Below, one piece after another: positions 1 to 9,841 of a stretch of DNA of 64,000 nucleotides. The DNA is from Medicago truncatula. Its lineage: Eukaryota > Streptophyta > Magnoliopsida > Fabales > Fabaceae. The stretch is taken from contig NC_053046.1 of the NCBI RefSeq assembly GCF_003473485.1, positions 39,393,832 to 39,457,831 of the forward strand, written 5' to 3'. Below the pieces are notes generated by a model. It saw only the letters and a program-made list of their open reading frames with translations. It was not told the DNA's origin and searched no databases. A program made the position numbers and the translations under genes. Numbering within the stretch: the stretch's first letter is position 1; each line of letters opens with the position of its first letter.

Positions 1-70
1 CCCATTTTGTTTTTGAAAACTTATCCCATTTATATTGCCATGTATATCGCAAACCTTTTGATTTATTTAT

Positions 71-330
71 TTATTTTTTGAAAAATCTGCAATTAGTGAA
101 GGGTAGATTTGGAATAATAAAAAAATCCAAAAGCAAAACGAGTGTAGTATCTATCAAAGGAACCTGCCTAAGCCAATTATCATCTATCGCAGCCTGATCT
201 GGAGGTTCATTTGCAACCATGAACAACTGGGACACACTGCTAACGGAATAACCTTTAATGAGATCAAGTAACCACTTCCAACCATCAGAAACATTTGCCT
301 GCAAAACAATGTTATGTAGCAAAAACAAAG
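71..330 (-). mobile_element. LINE (L1-type) ORF2 C-terminal fragment
   Basis: The minus strand reads through an open segment with DGWKWLLDLIKGYSV followed by a W-x-RQVPL stretch. In plant L1 elements this layout (D-W-W-P-D-x-GYSV, then W-x-QVPLKV) lies between the reverse transcriptase and the zf-RVT zinc finger. The piece is truncated at both ends and has no RT core. A closely related piece lies on the plus strand near 8495-8680, so the two flank the PB1 cluster in opposite orientation. Family assignment is from motif memory, not a search. Confidence 0.6.
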
Positions 331-780
331 ACTCATGAAGAATAGTTTTCTACCACGCACACAACCTCCTCCTCCACTTTGATGCCTTCCCTCTCATTCC
401 ATCCTAACCAACACATATCAAGGATTCTCGGTCAAGTCAAATAATCCAATGAACCTAACACGTAACGGAGCTCTTCCCACCCAATTATCCATCCTAATTA
501 GTTTTTTTTTTATAATATAACTTATTTTTAATTTCTATTATTATTTTTAATCTCAAAATTTCTTTAGATAATCATAGTTGAAAAGGTACAGAAATTTATA
601 ATTTATCTATGTGACATTGTCATTAATCCCCAATTATTTTGTCATTAAAAACTGAATAGTTGGATAATATTATTATTAACCTCAACAAAAAAAAAGATAA
701 TGTTTTTTAAAATTATTTTAATTATTAAAATTTAATATTTTGATTTTTTAAACAATTAAAAAAAGTTTTTTTTTTTTTAA
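331..780. other. AT-rich intergenic DNA
   Basis: No gene or defined element was recognised. The stretch is AT-rich with homopolymer runs toward the right end. Confidence 0.5.
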
Positions 781-1020
781 AAAAAAATCGTACACATTTT
801 GCCAGGGGTTAACCCCTGGCAATGTTCCTGGCATGGTTTGAAAATGACTGATGTGATGCTGACACAGTCTGCAAAAGCCTGCAAATTTTCCAGGAGCTAA
901 AGCCCTGGCAAGTTCATTTGCGATGAGCAGATTTGCTGTTGATTCTGCTTCTGGCAAACGTCCAATTGCCAAGGCTTTTAGCATTTTGCCAGGGCTTCTG
1001 CCCCTGGAAAAATGCAACAT
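780..1020. repeat. cluster of CCAGGG/CCCTGG palindromes
   Basis: A perfect 20-bp palindrome occupies 801-820 (GCCAGGGG, TTAA, CCCCTGGC). An imperfect palindrome lies near 890-907 and another at 988-1007, with further CTGGCA or TTGCCA words between them. The block is much more GC-rich than its flanks and is bounded by poly-A/T runs. The layout suggests a small structured repeat, but I saw no convincing terminal repeats or target duplication. Short open frames across it are not credible genes. Confidence 0.6.
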
Positions 1021-1590
1021 TTCTTGCAGTTCCCCAATATTTTTATTTAAAAAAAAAAAACTATGGGAAAAGCAAACAGGTACAAGCCTATTTTGATGGT
1101 ATATATGTATGTAGTTTTCCCAAACTCAAAAATTAATAGTTAGCTTTAATATTTAACCGTTGATTATTTGCCTTTAAGAAAAAAATAATATAAATTTTTA
1201 TGTTTGGGGGGCATTTTGCACATAAGTGCAAAACTTTTGGGGAGTATTTGCAAAACGTCATGTTCACTAACAGAAAAATTTAACAGATGGGATAAATTAA
1301 TTAACGTTGTGAAATTTCAGAGGATAATTGACGAAACTTACAATTTCGAGGAATAATTGCCTATTTACTCCAATCTTTTCCCAACAAGATGTTGTTTTTA
1401 GATATTGAACATGGATTCATCAATTTCACCAGCTTCTTCCTTCTTTTGTTATTGTCATTCTTCAATTTTGTTTCATCTATGTCACCAACAAGACCACTTG
1501 TACTAGGTAGAATATTCTGTTAATTTCACTTCCTTAACATACATTGGTATCATTTGTTATGTGTTAATTTTAGATATACACAAATATTTT
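1021..1590. other. AT-rich intergenic DNA with GGGG-x-TTTTGCA motif block
   Basis: Around 1205-1260 short related words occur (GCATTTTGCACATAAGTGC, then a second TTTGCAAAAC), resembling the end of an unidentified repeat. No gene is visible. Confidence 0.4.
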
Positions 1591-1857
1591 ATCAACCAAA
1601 TGCATATTGTTAATGACTATTGTATAATAATATTAGACATGACAATAGAAAGCAAGTAAAATATAACAAACATAGATGCTTAAAATAGATAAGTGCAAGA
1701 AATATAGGAGACAAATCCATGATAAAAAAGAACCAATGTATTAATCAATTTGAATCCGTACAATTTAACTACACTTCAAAAAAAATTTAGAAAATTATAT
1801 TAGGCTTCAAAAAGCAACGCTTCCAAAACAATTTTAGAATATCTTCAAATTCATCGT
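1590..1857 (-). other. 3' flank shared by the PB1 copies
   Basis: Read on the minus strand, this matches 5480-5720 and 10165-10380 downstream of the plus-strand PB1 copies, including the out-of-frame remainder of the coding sequence and a long AT-rich 3' segment. The duplications therefore included the 3' UTR. Confidence 0.7.
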
Positions 1858-2454
1858 TCACGACATCAGTCCGTGAAAGTCCTTCACCTTAGAAAAATTG
1901 CGCTTCAAATATAATTTTAGAATATCTTCAAATTCATCATTCACAACATGTATTCCGCAAAATTTCTTCATCTCAGCTTTTGTAACCGTGTCCTTAGTCG
2001 CCATGAACGGATGTGGAGGCGTAGTAGGAGGAGATGAATATTCTTCAAAAGGAAAAACTTGAACGGAATTGAGCGAGTCGACGGAAGCCAAAGAATCAAA
2101 AGATGCCTTGTTGTTGTTAATAGGGACCGGGAAGAGGAAGACTCTCAACCATGCAGGCTTTTGTGAAAAGCGACACATACGATCATACTCGAACATCATA
2201 TGATTGAGATCTTCTTCGTTATAAACTGGGATCAAAGCATCCAAATCTTCACCAAGTAGTTGATACTTGAAGCAAACATCGGAAAACATGAACGTGGAAA
2301 GCTTTGCCATGAGGTCAGAGAAGTTGATATTACGATCGACGGTGATGATTTTATTGTCTCCGCCGATGTAGGAATAACGACGATGATCATGAAGAGAAGT
2401 AAGCCTAGGTTGGATTTTTGCACCATAGGTAATCATGAGCTTGACTCTCTCCAT
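1858..2454 (-). CDS. PB1-domain protein, copy 1 (C-terminal frameshift)
   Basis: Intronless frame of 198 aa starting MERVKLMITYGAK. Residues 4-95 match a plant PB1 domain: a basic KL-x-YGGKIQPR patch on strand 1, then YIGGDNKI, the DLMAKLS helix, KYQLLGEDLDALI with the acidic OPCA-type motif, and the EEDLNHMMFEYDRM end. A Ser/Pro-rich tail (SSPPTTPP) follows. PB1 domains mediate protein-protein pairing; this short class has no other domain and its partner cannot be inferred. Compared with the copy at 4811-5479, one base is missing near 1867 (GGACTG then ATG instead of CATG). The frame therefore ends at a TGA before the second copy of the HVVNDEFEDILK motif, while homologous non-coding sequence continues to about 1590. 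The gene may still be functional because the PB1 domain is whole. Confidence 0.75.
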   Translation of the reverse strand: MERVKLMITYGAKIQPRLTSLHDHRRYSYIGGDNKIITVDRNINFSDLMAKLSTFMFSDVCFKYQLLGEDLDALIPVYNEEDLNHMMFEYDRMCRFSQKPAWLRVFLFPVPINNNKASFDSLASVDSLNSVQVFPFEEYSSPPTTPPHPFMATKDTVTKAEMKKFCGIHVVNDEFEDILKLYLKRNFSKVKDFHGLMS

Positions 2455-3080
2455 AGTTTGAAAGTGTTTTGAGAGGGTACTGAGAGTGAAAATAGGATTC
2501 GAGAAAAGACGTCTGAAACAGTTGGGACGTGTGAATACGTGAATTGTGAGCAGTCCAATATTTATAAGTATTTAATTAACTGAATTTCCCAAAAACTAGG
2601 AGAATTAGAGAGAACTTATCCTATATTAATGAAACTAATGATTCACGTAAGGCAATTAATATAGTGATCTAACCAGGGGTGTGATCGATGTTAAACTAAC
2701 TGATTTACGTAAGGCAATATAGTTTTAAATGATGTTAAACTAATGTTGAACTAACTAATGATTCATATTTATAAGTAGAAAGATATGAAATTTTATATTA
2801 ATAGTTATAACTGAATTGCCAGAAATACCACAAGTAAGGTGGTGATAGTTTTAGTTTAAATATAATCTATATCCATACTAATCGTTTTCATTTAAAAAGA
2901 TAACAATTTCTTCTAAAATAAATATAAGAATTTATATCATATTTGTGGTATATAATTGATGTAATTTAAAAAGATAACTATATTATGTTTTAACTCAAGA
3001 GATTCGTATAGTTTGTTTTGAGAAAAAATTAAGGTTTTTAAAAGATAAGTATTTGAAAGTGTTTACTTATAATTTTAATG
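2455..3080 (-). promoter_or_regulatory. upstream region of PB1 copy 1, homologous to the MYB upstream region
   Basis: The first about 110 bp match the leader of the 4343-4561 fragment. Beyond about 2600 the sequence shares blocks with 7330-7560 upstream of the MYB gene, in the same orientation relative to each start codon. Shared words include AACTAACTAATGATTCATA-type sequence followed by TTTATAAGTAGAAAGATAT, then a TATATAATTGAT block. No specific TATA box or cis-element is assigned. Confidence 0.6.
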
Positions 3081-3101
3081 AAAATCAATCAATAGTATGT
3101 A

Positions 3102-3146
<45 letters not shown>
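3102..3146. repeat. (AT)n microsatellite
   Basis: About 20 uninterrupted TA dinucleotides. Confidence 0.9.
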
Positions 3147-3149
<3 letters not shown>

Positions 3150-3286
3150 AAGGTTTTTTATGCCATATGTCACTTCCAAGTTTATTCTTAATATTTTTAT
3201 TCTTTTTTATTTTTTAAAATTAATATTTTATTTCGTATAAATATCTCAACAAACTTTTGATCTTATCCAATAAATAATTTTATTAA

Positions 3287-3666
3287 GAGCCCTTTTGTTA
3301 TACTTTTTTTTAAGAAAAAATCACATTTAAAAAAAAATCAATTTTAAGAGTGTTGCATCCGTTTGTTATAGATTTTTAAAAATATCAGAATCTAAAAACA
3401 GCATCAAATGAGAAGCTATTATGAGTAGCTTCTCAAAAACTATTTTTTTTAGACGAGAGTGTAAAAGATTGAAGTAATTTTGTAACAAAAAATCCTTTTA
3501 TATAGTTGTACCCAAACAAACTAAATTATTTGTTTTAAAAAAGTGATTTTTCTTATGGTAAACAAACGGAAAATAAATTCTAATTTTTCATAAAATCTCT
3601 AAAATATAATCTCTAAATTATTTTATGTCAAAATCACTTTTATTTTATTTCGTAACAAACGGGCCC
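3287..3666. mobile_element. miniature TIR element, 380 bp, flanked by TTAA
   Basis: The left end GAGCCCTTTTGTTA and the inverted right end GGGCCCGTTTGTTA form terminal inverted repeats. TTAA occurs directly outside both ends (3283-3286 and 3667-3670). There is no coding capacity. The flanking TTAA suggests a TTAA-targeting superfamily, but a TTA/TAA-targeting family is not excluded. Similar sequence, including a GCAGCTTCTC core, appears in a LARP1 intron near 25900-26080. Confidence 0.6.
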
Positions 3667-3714
3667 TTAATTTTTTATTGAATTCCTAATTTTTTGAAAG
3701 ATGAACTCCTAACA

Positions 3715-4262
3715 TTTTATTGAGTAAGGAGGAGGGAGGTTTGGGTGTTAGAAGGTTGAAGGAGTTTAATCTTGCTCTCTTGGGTAAATGGTGGTGGAGG
3801 ATTCTTTAGGAGAGGGGGAGTTTGTGGTACAGGGGGAGTTTGTGGTACAGGGTGTTATGTGCCCGGTATTGAGAGGAGGGGGGCGGTTATGTAGTACAAG
3901 AGGGGGAGGGGTCAGTGTGGTGGCAGACGATTAAGAGCGTTAGAGATGGTGTGGGACAGGTAGATTCAGGGTGGTTGCTTGATAATATAACACATCAGAT
4001 GGGGGATGGAGTGTCTACTTTGTTTTGGGCTGATCCTTCGCTTGACGGGAAACCGTTGTGCAAAGCTTTTGTGAGATTGTTTCAGTTAGCTGAGAATAAA
4101 TTCGAGACGGTAGCTAATATGTTTTCGAGGGGTTGGGGTGCTAATGGGGAAGCGTGGAGGTGGCATTAGAGGTTGCTTGCTTGGGAGGAGGATCTGTTGG
4201 GGGAGTGTGTAGCTAGACTTACTTCCGTTACCTTACAGGCTGACAAGGTTGATAGATAAATT
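3715..4262 (+). mobile_element. LINE (L1-type) ORF2 fragment, degenerate
   Basis: The plus strand encodes GGLGVRRLKEFNLALLGKWW, the typical post-RT segment of plant L1 ORF2. In another frame it continues GDGVSTLFWADPSLDGKPLC and later ANMFSRGWGANGEAWRW, both recognisable L1 landmarks. Stops (including one near 3806), a frameshift and a 20-bp direct duplication near 3823-3860 show it is dead. At about 4343 it is followed by the inverted PB1 fragment. Confidence 0.75.
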
Positions 4263-4342
4263 TGGTCATTACATACTTTTAATTGTTACACTGTTAGTTC
4301 TTCTAACTGTAAGTTTGTGTTATGTGTTGAAAATAAGGAGAA

Positions 4343-4561
4343 TGTGTCGAAATCTTCACCAAGGAGTTGATACTTGAAGCAAACATCGGAAAACATGAAC
4401 GTGGAAAGCTTTGCCATGAGGTCAAAGAAGTTGATATTACGATCGACGATGATGATTTTATTGTCTCCACCGATGTAGGAATAACGACGATGATCATGAA
4501 GAGCAGTAAGCCTAGGTTGGATTTTTCCACCATAGGTAATCATGAGCTTGACTCTCTCCAT
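4343..4561 (-). pseudogene. PB1-domain gene fragment (5' part only)
   Basis: The first about 70 codons of the PB1 family are present from ATG 4561, ending at KYQLLGEDFDT where homology stops abruptly. About 110 bp of 5' leader are retained up to about 4670. The fragment differs from the 4811 copy at only a few positions over this stretch. It lies head-to-head with that copy and forms the left arm of a large inverted repeat. It has lost the end of PB1 and the whole tail, so it cannot make a normal PB1 protein. Confidence 0.8.
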
Positions 4562-4810
4562 CGTTTGAAAGTGTTTTGAGAGGGTACTGAGAGTGAAAAG
4601 AGGGTTCGAGAAAAGACGTCTGAAACAGTTGGGACGTGTGAATACGTGAATTGTGAGCAGTCCACTTTATGCAATATGTCAGTTGGGACGTGAATACTGA
4701 ACTGCTCACAATTCACATATTCACATCACATAGTTAAAAAACACAGTTTCACCCGTCTTTTCTCGAACCCTCTTTTCACTCTCAGTACCCTCTCAAAACA
4801 CTTTCAAACG

Positions 4811-5479
4811 ATGGAGAGAGTCAAGCTCATGATTACCTATGGTGGAAAAATCCAACCTAGGCTTACTGCTCTTCATGATCATCGTCGTTATTCCTACATC
4901 GGTGGAGACAATAAAATCATCACCGTCGATCGTAATATCAACTTCTCTGACCTCATGGCAAAGCTTTCCACGTTCATGTTTTCCGATGTTTGTTTCAAGT
5001 ATCAACTCCTTGGTGAAGATTTGGATGCTTTGATCCCAGTTTATAACGAAGAAGATCTCAATCATATGATGTTCGAGTATGATCGTATGTGTCGCTTTTC
5101 ACAAAAGCCTGCATGGTTGAGGGTCTTCCTCTTCCCGGTCCCTATTAACAACAACAAGGCATCTTTTGATTCTTTGGCTTCCGTCGACTCGCTCAATTCC
5201 GTTCAAGTTTTTCCTTTTGAAGAATATTCATCTCCTCCTACTACGCCTCCACATCCGTTCATGGCGACTAAGGACACGGTTACAAAAGCTGAGATGAAGA
5301 AATTTTGCGGAATACATGTTGTGAATGATGAATTTGAAGATATTCTAAAATTATATTTGAAGCGCAATTTTTCTAAGGTGAAGGACTTTCAAGGACTGCA
5401 TGTCGTGAACGATGAATTTGAAGATATTCTAAAATCGTTTTGGAAGCGTTGCTTTTTGAAGCCTAATATAGTTTTCTAA
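4811..5479 (+). CDS. PB1-domain protein, intact copy
   Basis: Intronless frame of 222 aa, the longest family member here. The PB1 domain covers about residues 4-95 (basic YGGKIQPR start, YIGGDNKIITVDR, GEDLDALIPVYNEEDL acidic motif). A linker with FLFPVPINNNK and a Pro/Ser-rich stretch follows. At the C-terminus two tandem copies of HVVNDEFEDILK, spaced 28 residues apart, carry basic/aromatic tails (LYLKRNF and SFWKRCF). The start is supported because homology to the other copies begins at this ATG. The role is likely protein-protein interaction; the exact function is unknown. Its leader is the right arm of the inverted repeat with 4343-4670, so an antisense or hairpin transcript across 4343-5029 would match it and its paralogues. 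Confidence 0.8.
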   Translation: MERVKLMITYGGKIQPRLTALHDHRRYSYIGGDNKIITVDRNINFSDLMAKLSTFMFSDVCFKYQLLGEDLDALIPVYNEEDLNHMMFEYDRMCRFSQKPAWLRVFLFPVPINNNKASFDSLASVDSLNSVQVFPFEEYSSPPTTPPHPFMATKDTVTKAEMKKFCGIHVVNDEFEDILKLYLKRNFSKVKDFQGLHVVNDEFEDILKSFWKRCFLKPNIVF

Positions 5480-5720
5480 ATTTTTTTTGAAGTGTAGTTA
5501 AATTGTACGGATTCAAATTGATTAATACATTGGTTCTTTTTTATCATGGATTTGTCTCCTATATTTCTTGCACTTATATCTATTACGTATCTATATTTGT
5601 TATATTTTACTTGCTTTTCTCTGTTTATGGGTTCAACTTTTTGAAGTAGTTATTGTCTTGTCTAATATTGTTACACAATGGCCATTAACAATTTTAATTT
5701 GGTTGATAAAATATTTTAAA
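5480..5720 (+). other. 3' flank shared by the PB1 copies
   Basis: AT-rich sequence matching the downstream regions of the copies at 1858 and 9841. It probably contains the 3' UTR. Confidence 0.6.
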
Positions 5721-6308
5721 TTCGCATAATTCTTCAAAGGCTAAAATATGGTTTTGGTTTCTGCAAATATGTCTCGTTTTGGTTTGAGAGTTGGGTTGGG
5801 TTTGGTGATTGAAATGATGTTGGGTTGGGTTTGGTGGTATGTCCGTTCGACATTTGAGAGTTGGTCTGAGACTAATAGTGGTAGCACAACTGTAAATGTT
5901 TAACGGTTTTGCTTAAAGGAAGACGAGAGATAAAGAGTCGAATACTTGTGAAAGAGAAAAAATTTCAGAGACCAAGCTGATTACATCATGTCCATTGAGA
6001 ACTCATATGAACAGCTGCTATTATACTCAAAATCAAATTCGGAAGCCAATCATTTAACAGATGCATCCAGAGAAATCAATTCATTGGGCTCCTAATTAAT
6101 GGATTATCACTCAACTCCTTGTACGTGTATAACCTTCCATTCTGATATTCATTCAAAAATCTGACATATTGCATAAAGTAGAATTAATTTTATAGATTTG
6201 TCAAATAGTATCGTTTAGACAAAGAAAACTCAATTCTCAGAAGAAAATTACAGAAAAATTGTGTTGCAAACACTATAAGCTTTTTATATCGTGTCATGCA
6301 AGTTACTG
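5721..6308. other. intergenic DNA between the PB1 and MYB genes
   Basis: Contains short GT-rich direct repeats at 5760-5840 (GAGAGTTGGGTTGGGTTTGG-like) of unknown nature. The right part is probably the 3' flank of the MYB gene. No gene is visible. Confidence 0.4.
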
Positions 6309-7308
6309 TTATATATCATCATTGTCAAATAAACGACTGCCGGCTTCAACATCGTCCTCCAAATTACTGAAGTCAATCAAATCCATGAAATCATCAAGGT
6401 TTGCTTCAACATCGTCCTCCAATGAAATTGGCTTCTTCCCTTTTTCATCAAGCATCATAGGTGAAGGAAGTGGAAGGTATGAACATGGTGAGGGTAGAGC
6501 TATAGGTATATGAATATGAGAAGTTCCAATAATGCTGCTAACCCTGAAATTGATGAAAGTAACTGTAAATATAACACCTCATATAAACAATTTTAACATA
6601 TAAAAGAAAATGGAATTACATAATCTACTCACCTATCAATCAATGTTGAAGTACTTCCCACATTATTGTAGAACATGTTTGGAACATCTAAAAGTTTTTC
6701 ATTTATCTCATCAAAAATTGATGGATATTTTCTAAATTTCAATTGTGGTATATTAAATTCATCTTCTTGTGAATCCTCAACTTGTTGGCTACTATTCAAC
6801 TTATGATCCGGTTCCATGTTGTCGGGGAAGGGTGACAAGCCGAGCTTTTCAAGTTTTCTTTTTCTCGCATTCCAAAAGTTCTTGATGTCATTATCGCTTC
6901 TTCCCGGTAACTGAATACAAATTAATGACATGATCAACAAAATATAACACAAGTGATAGATGAATATTTGAAATTAAAGAAGAAAGTAAAAGAAGTAAAG
7001 CATGAATAAGAAGAAATTACCTCATGAGCCAGCTTAGACCATTTGAATTCACCATACTTTATATAGAACTCAAAAACTTTAGATTTTTCTTCTTCACTAA
7101 ATGGACCCTTTTTCACATCTGGTTGTAGGTGATTATACCATCTTAGACGACAACTTTTACCGCAACGTATAAGCCCCGCATTTTTTGATACCTCGTTCCA
7201 ATTTCTGGTTCCATGTTTTTCCACATATGCTTTTAATATTTCATCTTCTTCTTTTGACCATGTTCCTTTTTTAGTATCGGTCGATGATGATGATGATGAA
7301 GAAGACAT
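6309..7308 (-). CDS. R2R3-MYB transcription factor, GAMYB-like (subgroup 18 type)
   Basis: Three exons in frame: 7308-7021, 6910-6633 and 6543-6309 (801 nt, 266 aa), all with GT-AG junctions. After a Ser-rich N-terminus, R2 (about residues 13-63) has the W-x19-W-x18-W pattern with GLIRCGKSCRLRWYNHLQP. R3 (about 66-115) starts KKGPF and ends LPGRSDNDIKNFWNARKRK. The intron before LPGR is at the usual R3 position. LEKLGLSPFPDN after R3 resembles the GAMYB/MYB33-101 LPLYP region, which is why subgroup 18 is suggested; the short acidic tail lacks other motifs I can name. R3 has 19 rather than 18 residues between its first two aromatic anchors (GEFKW instead of GNKW), so binding could be altered. 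Expected role: nuclear DNA-binding regulator. Its upstream sequence is shared with PB1 copy 1. Confidence 0.85.
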
Positions 7309-7565
7309 GATCGATGATAATACGTACTAGGGGAATTCAATGAGAGAGAACTTTAACCAGGTGTGTGATGTTAAACTAACTAATCATTCATATTTATAAG
7401 TAGAAAGATATCAATAGTTGTTATAACTCAATTGTTCTCATTTTAAAAGATAAAGAATTTCTTCAACAAACAATTTATATTATATAATTGATATATGTCA
7501 TTTAAAGAGATAAGTATAGTTTGTTATGATATGAAAGTGTAAACACAATATGAATATATATTTGT
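7309..7565 (-). promoter_or_regulatory. MYB upstream region, homologous to 2600-3060
   Basis: From about 7330 the sequence aligns in blocks with the upstream region of PB1 copy 1, with small indels. No named regulatory motif is claimed. Confidence 0.6.
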
Positions 7566-8490
7566 TTTCCTTTATCATTTAAAAAGTGTAACAAACTAGA
7601 TGAGTATATTTATACCTACTTTTTCATCAATGCGATTATACCCTTAAACAATTTTTTCTATAATAAAATTGTTGTTGGTGTCATTTAAAAAAGAATTTAG
7701 ATTTTTTTTGTTATATTGTATTATATTATTGTCAATGTCGTTGAAATAGATAATCATAGTTAGTTTTTATTTTTTATAATTTGAAAGCAACAAACATTTA
7801 TAATTTTTTTAGTTCTAATCAAAATCAAATTTTCATAAAAAAAAACACCGTTCGTAATTTTTCATCTTTTATCTTTTACTAGAAATTCATTTGGTTCTTT
7901 ATCTTTTTTCTAAATTGTTTTAATTCTTTATCTTTTTTCTAAATCATTTTAGTTATTTATCTTTTTTAAAAGAGTGATGTTTTAGTCCTTTCAACACACC
8001 AAAACGAATGAAAATAAAGACTAAATATCACATTTTTAAAAAAAGACCAAGGATTAAAATGATTTAGATTCATGTTGACTCATGTTGTTTGAGTGATGAT
8101 GTTAGTAATATCTTGGGTCTTGCCTAAGTCAAATTGAGATTTGCAAGTTTAGTGTATATCTATCGGTTCGGTACATCGCTTTCTTAGATATTTAAATTAA
8201 AAACTAATAATTGAATCAATCCAGTTCAATTTTCTTTGGTTTGGTTGAGTGTTTGTCCTAACCAAAAAAGATTGGTGATAATCTTGATTCTACTCAAGAG
8301 TTTGTCATTGTTATTCAGTGCAAAGAATAAGACAATGTGCTTCAAAGAGAATAATTTATGATCAATTTGCGGGCATTTTGTACCGTTTAACACTAATGAG
8401 TTTGGAATAAATGCTTAGCAAAAAACAAGAACAAACTATTGGTGCATAGTTTATTAAAAATAAAAGATAAATGATAAAGGAAAAAAAAAA
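7566..8490. other. AT-rich intergenic DNA
   Basis: Between 7850 and 8060, TTATCTTTTTTCTAA words repeat several times, and A-rich complements follow near 8030. This suggests a decayed TIR or fold-back repeat, but no clear ends were found. No gene. Confidence 0.4.
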
Positions 8491-8494
8491 CTTC

Positions 8495-8690
8495 AAGGAT
8501 GGTTGGAAGTGGTTACTTGATCTCATTAAAGGTTATTCCGTTAGCGGTGTAGGGGACTATTCTTTGGGAGTCTTGTTTTTTGCTACGTAACATTGTTTTG
8601 CAGACAAATGTTTCTCATTAAATGGTTCTGTGTCCCAGTTGTTCATGGTTGCGGATGAACCTCCAGATCAGGGTGCGTGTTGTGAATCCG
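8495..8690 (+). mobile_element. LINE (L1-type) ORF2 fragment
   Basis: Same segment as 71-330 in the opposite orientation (GGTTGGAAGTGGTTACTTGA, later CAGTTGTTCATGGTTGC), interrupted by an insertion after GYSV. Non-functional. Confidence 0.6.
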
Positions 8691-9419
8691 GTTGAAACTC
8701 ACACCAATGTAAACAAAGATGTGTGGAGCAAAAGGAAGTGGTAATCTATGTGTAAAGTGTCTCCAAGCAACAACAACAAAAACAGCCCTAGACTAGTGTA
8801 GAGCAACACCACACAAGAGAATACAAAGCAAACAAGATAAGCAAGAAAGGAAGAACAAACACACCAAAAAGATTGTTGACCCAGTTCAGCCAATATGGCC
8901 TAATCTGGGGGAGAGAGCAGCTCTCCAATCCACTATGATGAAAGTGTTACAAAGGGTTACAAGAAAAATAGCTTGCAAGCTTACACAAGAACAAGTCCTA
9001 GTTTCTACCCATTTGTGTTTCCCCACTCTCACAATATGAACCCTAAAAGAGAAGACACAAGAGGAAGCTTTAGATCCTTCCAATGGTGAAATCTCACTAC
9101 CCAAGGTGTTTACAATGTTTTTCCCAACCCAAGAGATCCTCACTACAAAGACACTCAACCCTAGAGTTCCCTCCTTTGTAATCCAAGTTTCTCTCTCTAA
9201 GCTCTTCAAAGCTCTTCTTCAAAATCTGCACAAGAACACTACTAGCCTTCCTCTGATAAAATTGTGTCACGATTTCCAAATCGTGTCACGATTGGAACGT
9301 ACGTCACAAGGTACGACCAGTCCTTATCATGGAAACTTAACAAGCAAGTTTGAAAATCGTGTCACAATTTCCCAAGATCGTGTCACGATTTGGCACCCTA
9401 CAAACCAGCTCACGGCATC
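8691..9419. mobile_element. probable LTR-retrotransposon remnant
   Basis: Unlike its flanks, this block is less AT-rich. It contains CCCAGTTCAGCCAATATGG, a GGGGGAGAGAG motif, and several copies of CGTGTCACGATT (9265-9395). I recall such blocks from legume Copia-type LTRs, but no complete LTR, primer site or target duplication is visible. It ends abruptly where the PB1 3' fragment begins. Confidence 0.35.
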
Positions 9420-9841
9420 TCAATCATATGATGTTCGAGTATGATCGTATGTGTCGCTTTTCACGAAAGCCTGCATGGTTGAGGGTCTTCCTCTTCCCGG
9501 TCCCTATTAACAACAACAAGGCATCTTTTGATTCTTTGGCTTCCATCAAATCGCTCAATTCCGTTCAAGTCTCTCCTTTTGAAGAATATTCATCTCCTCC
9601 TACTACGCCTCCACCTCCGTCCATGGCGACTAAGGACACGGTTACAAAAGCTGAGATGAAGAAATTTCGCGGACTACATGTTATGAATGATGAATTTGAA
9701 GATATTCTAAAATTTTATTTGACGTGCAATTTTTCTAAGGCGAAGGAATTTCACGGACTGCATGTCGTGAATGATGAATTCGAAGATATTCTAAAATCGT
9801 TTTGGAAGTGTTGCTTTTTGAAACCTAATGTAGTTCTCTAA
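9419..9841 (+). pseudogene. PB1-domain gene, 3' fragment (copy 3)
   Basis: Homology to the intact copy starts at the end of the PB1 domain (LNHMMFEYDRMC) and runs through the Pro-rich linker and both HVVNDEFEDILK-type motifs to a TAA at 9841. The start codon and most of PB1 are missing, replaced by the unrelated block at 8691-9419. The reading frame of the retained part is open and continues upstream into the foreign sequence (an ATG at 9350), so a chimeric protein is formally possible but unsupported. The last coding segment is the founding unit of the downstream 109-bp array. Confidence 0.7.

Noticed and set aside
2260-2472. Plus-strand frame opposite PB1 copy 1 (and equivalents at 4367-4579 and 4793-5065)
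   Set aside because: Antisense shadows of the conserved PB1 coding sequence; they recur only because the gene is duplicated.
9106-9444. 112-codon frame across the LTR-like block
   Set aside because: It overlaps repeated CGTGTCACGATT words and the PB1 junction; looks fortuitous.
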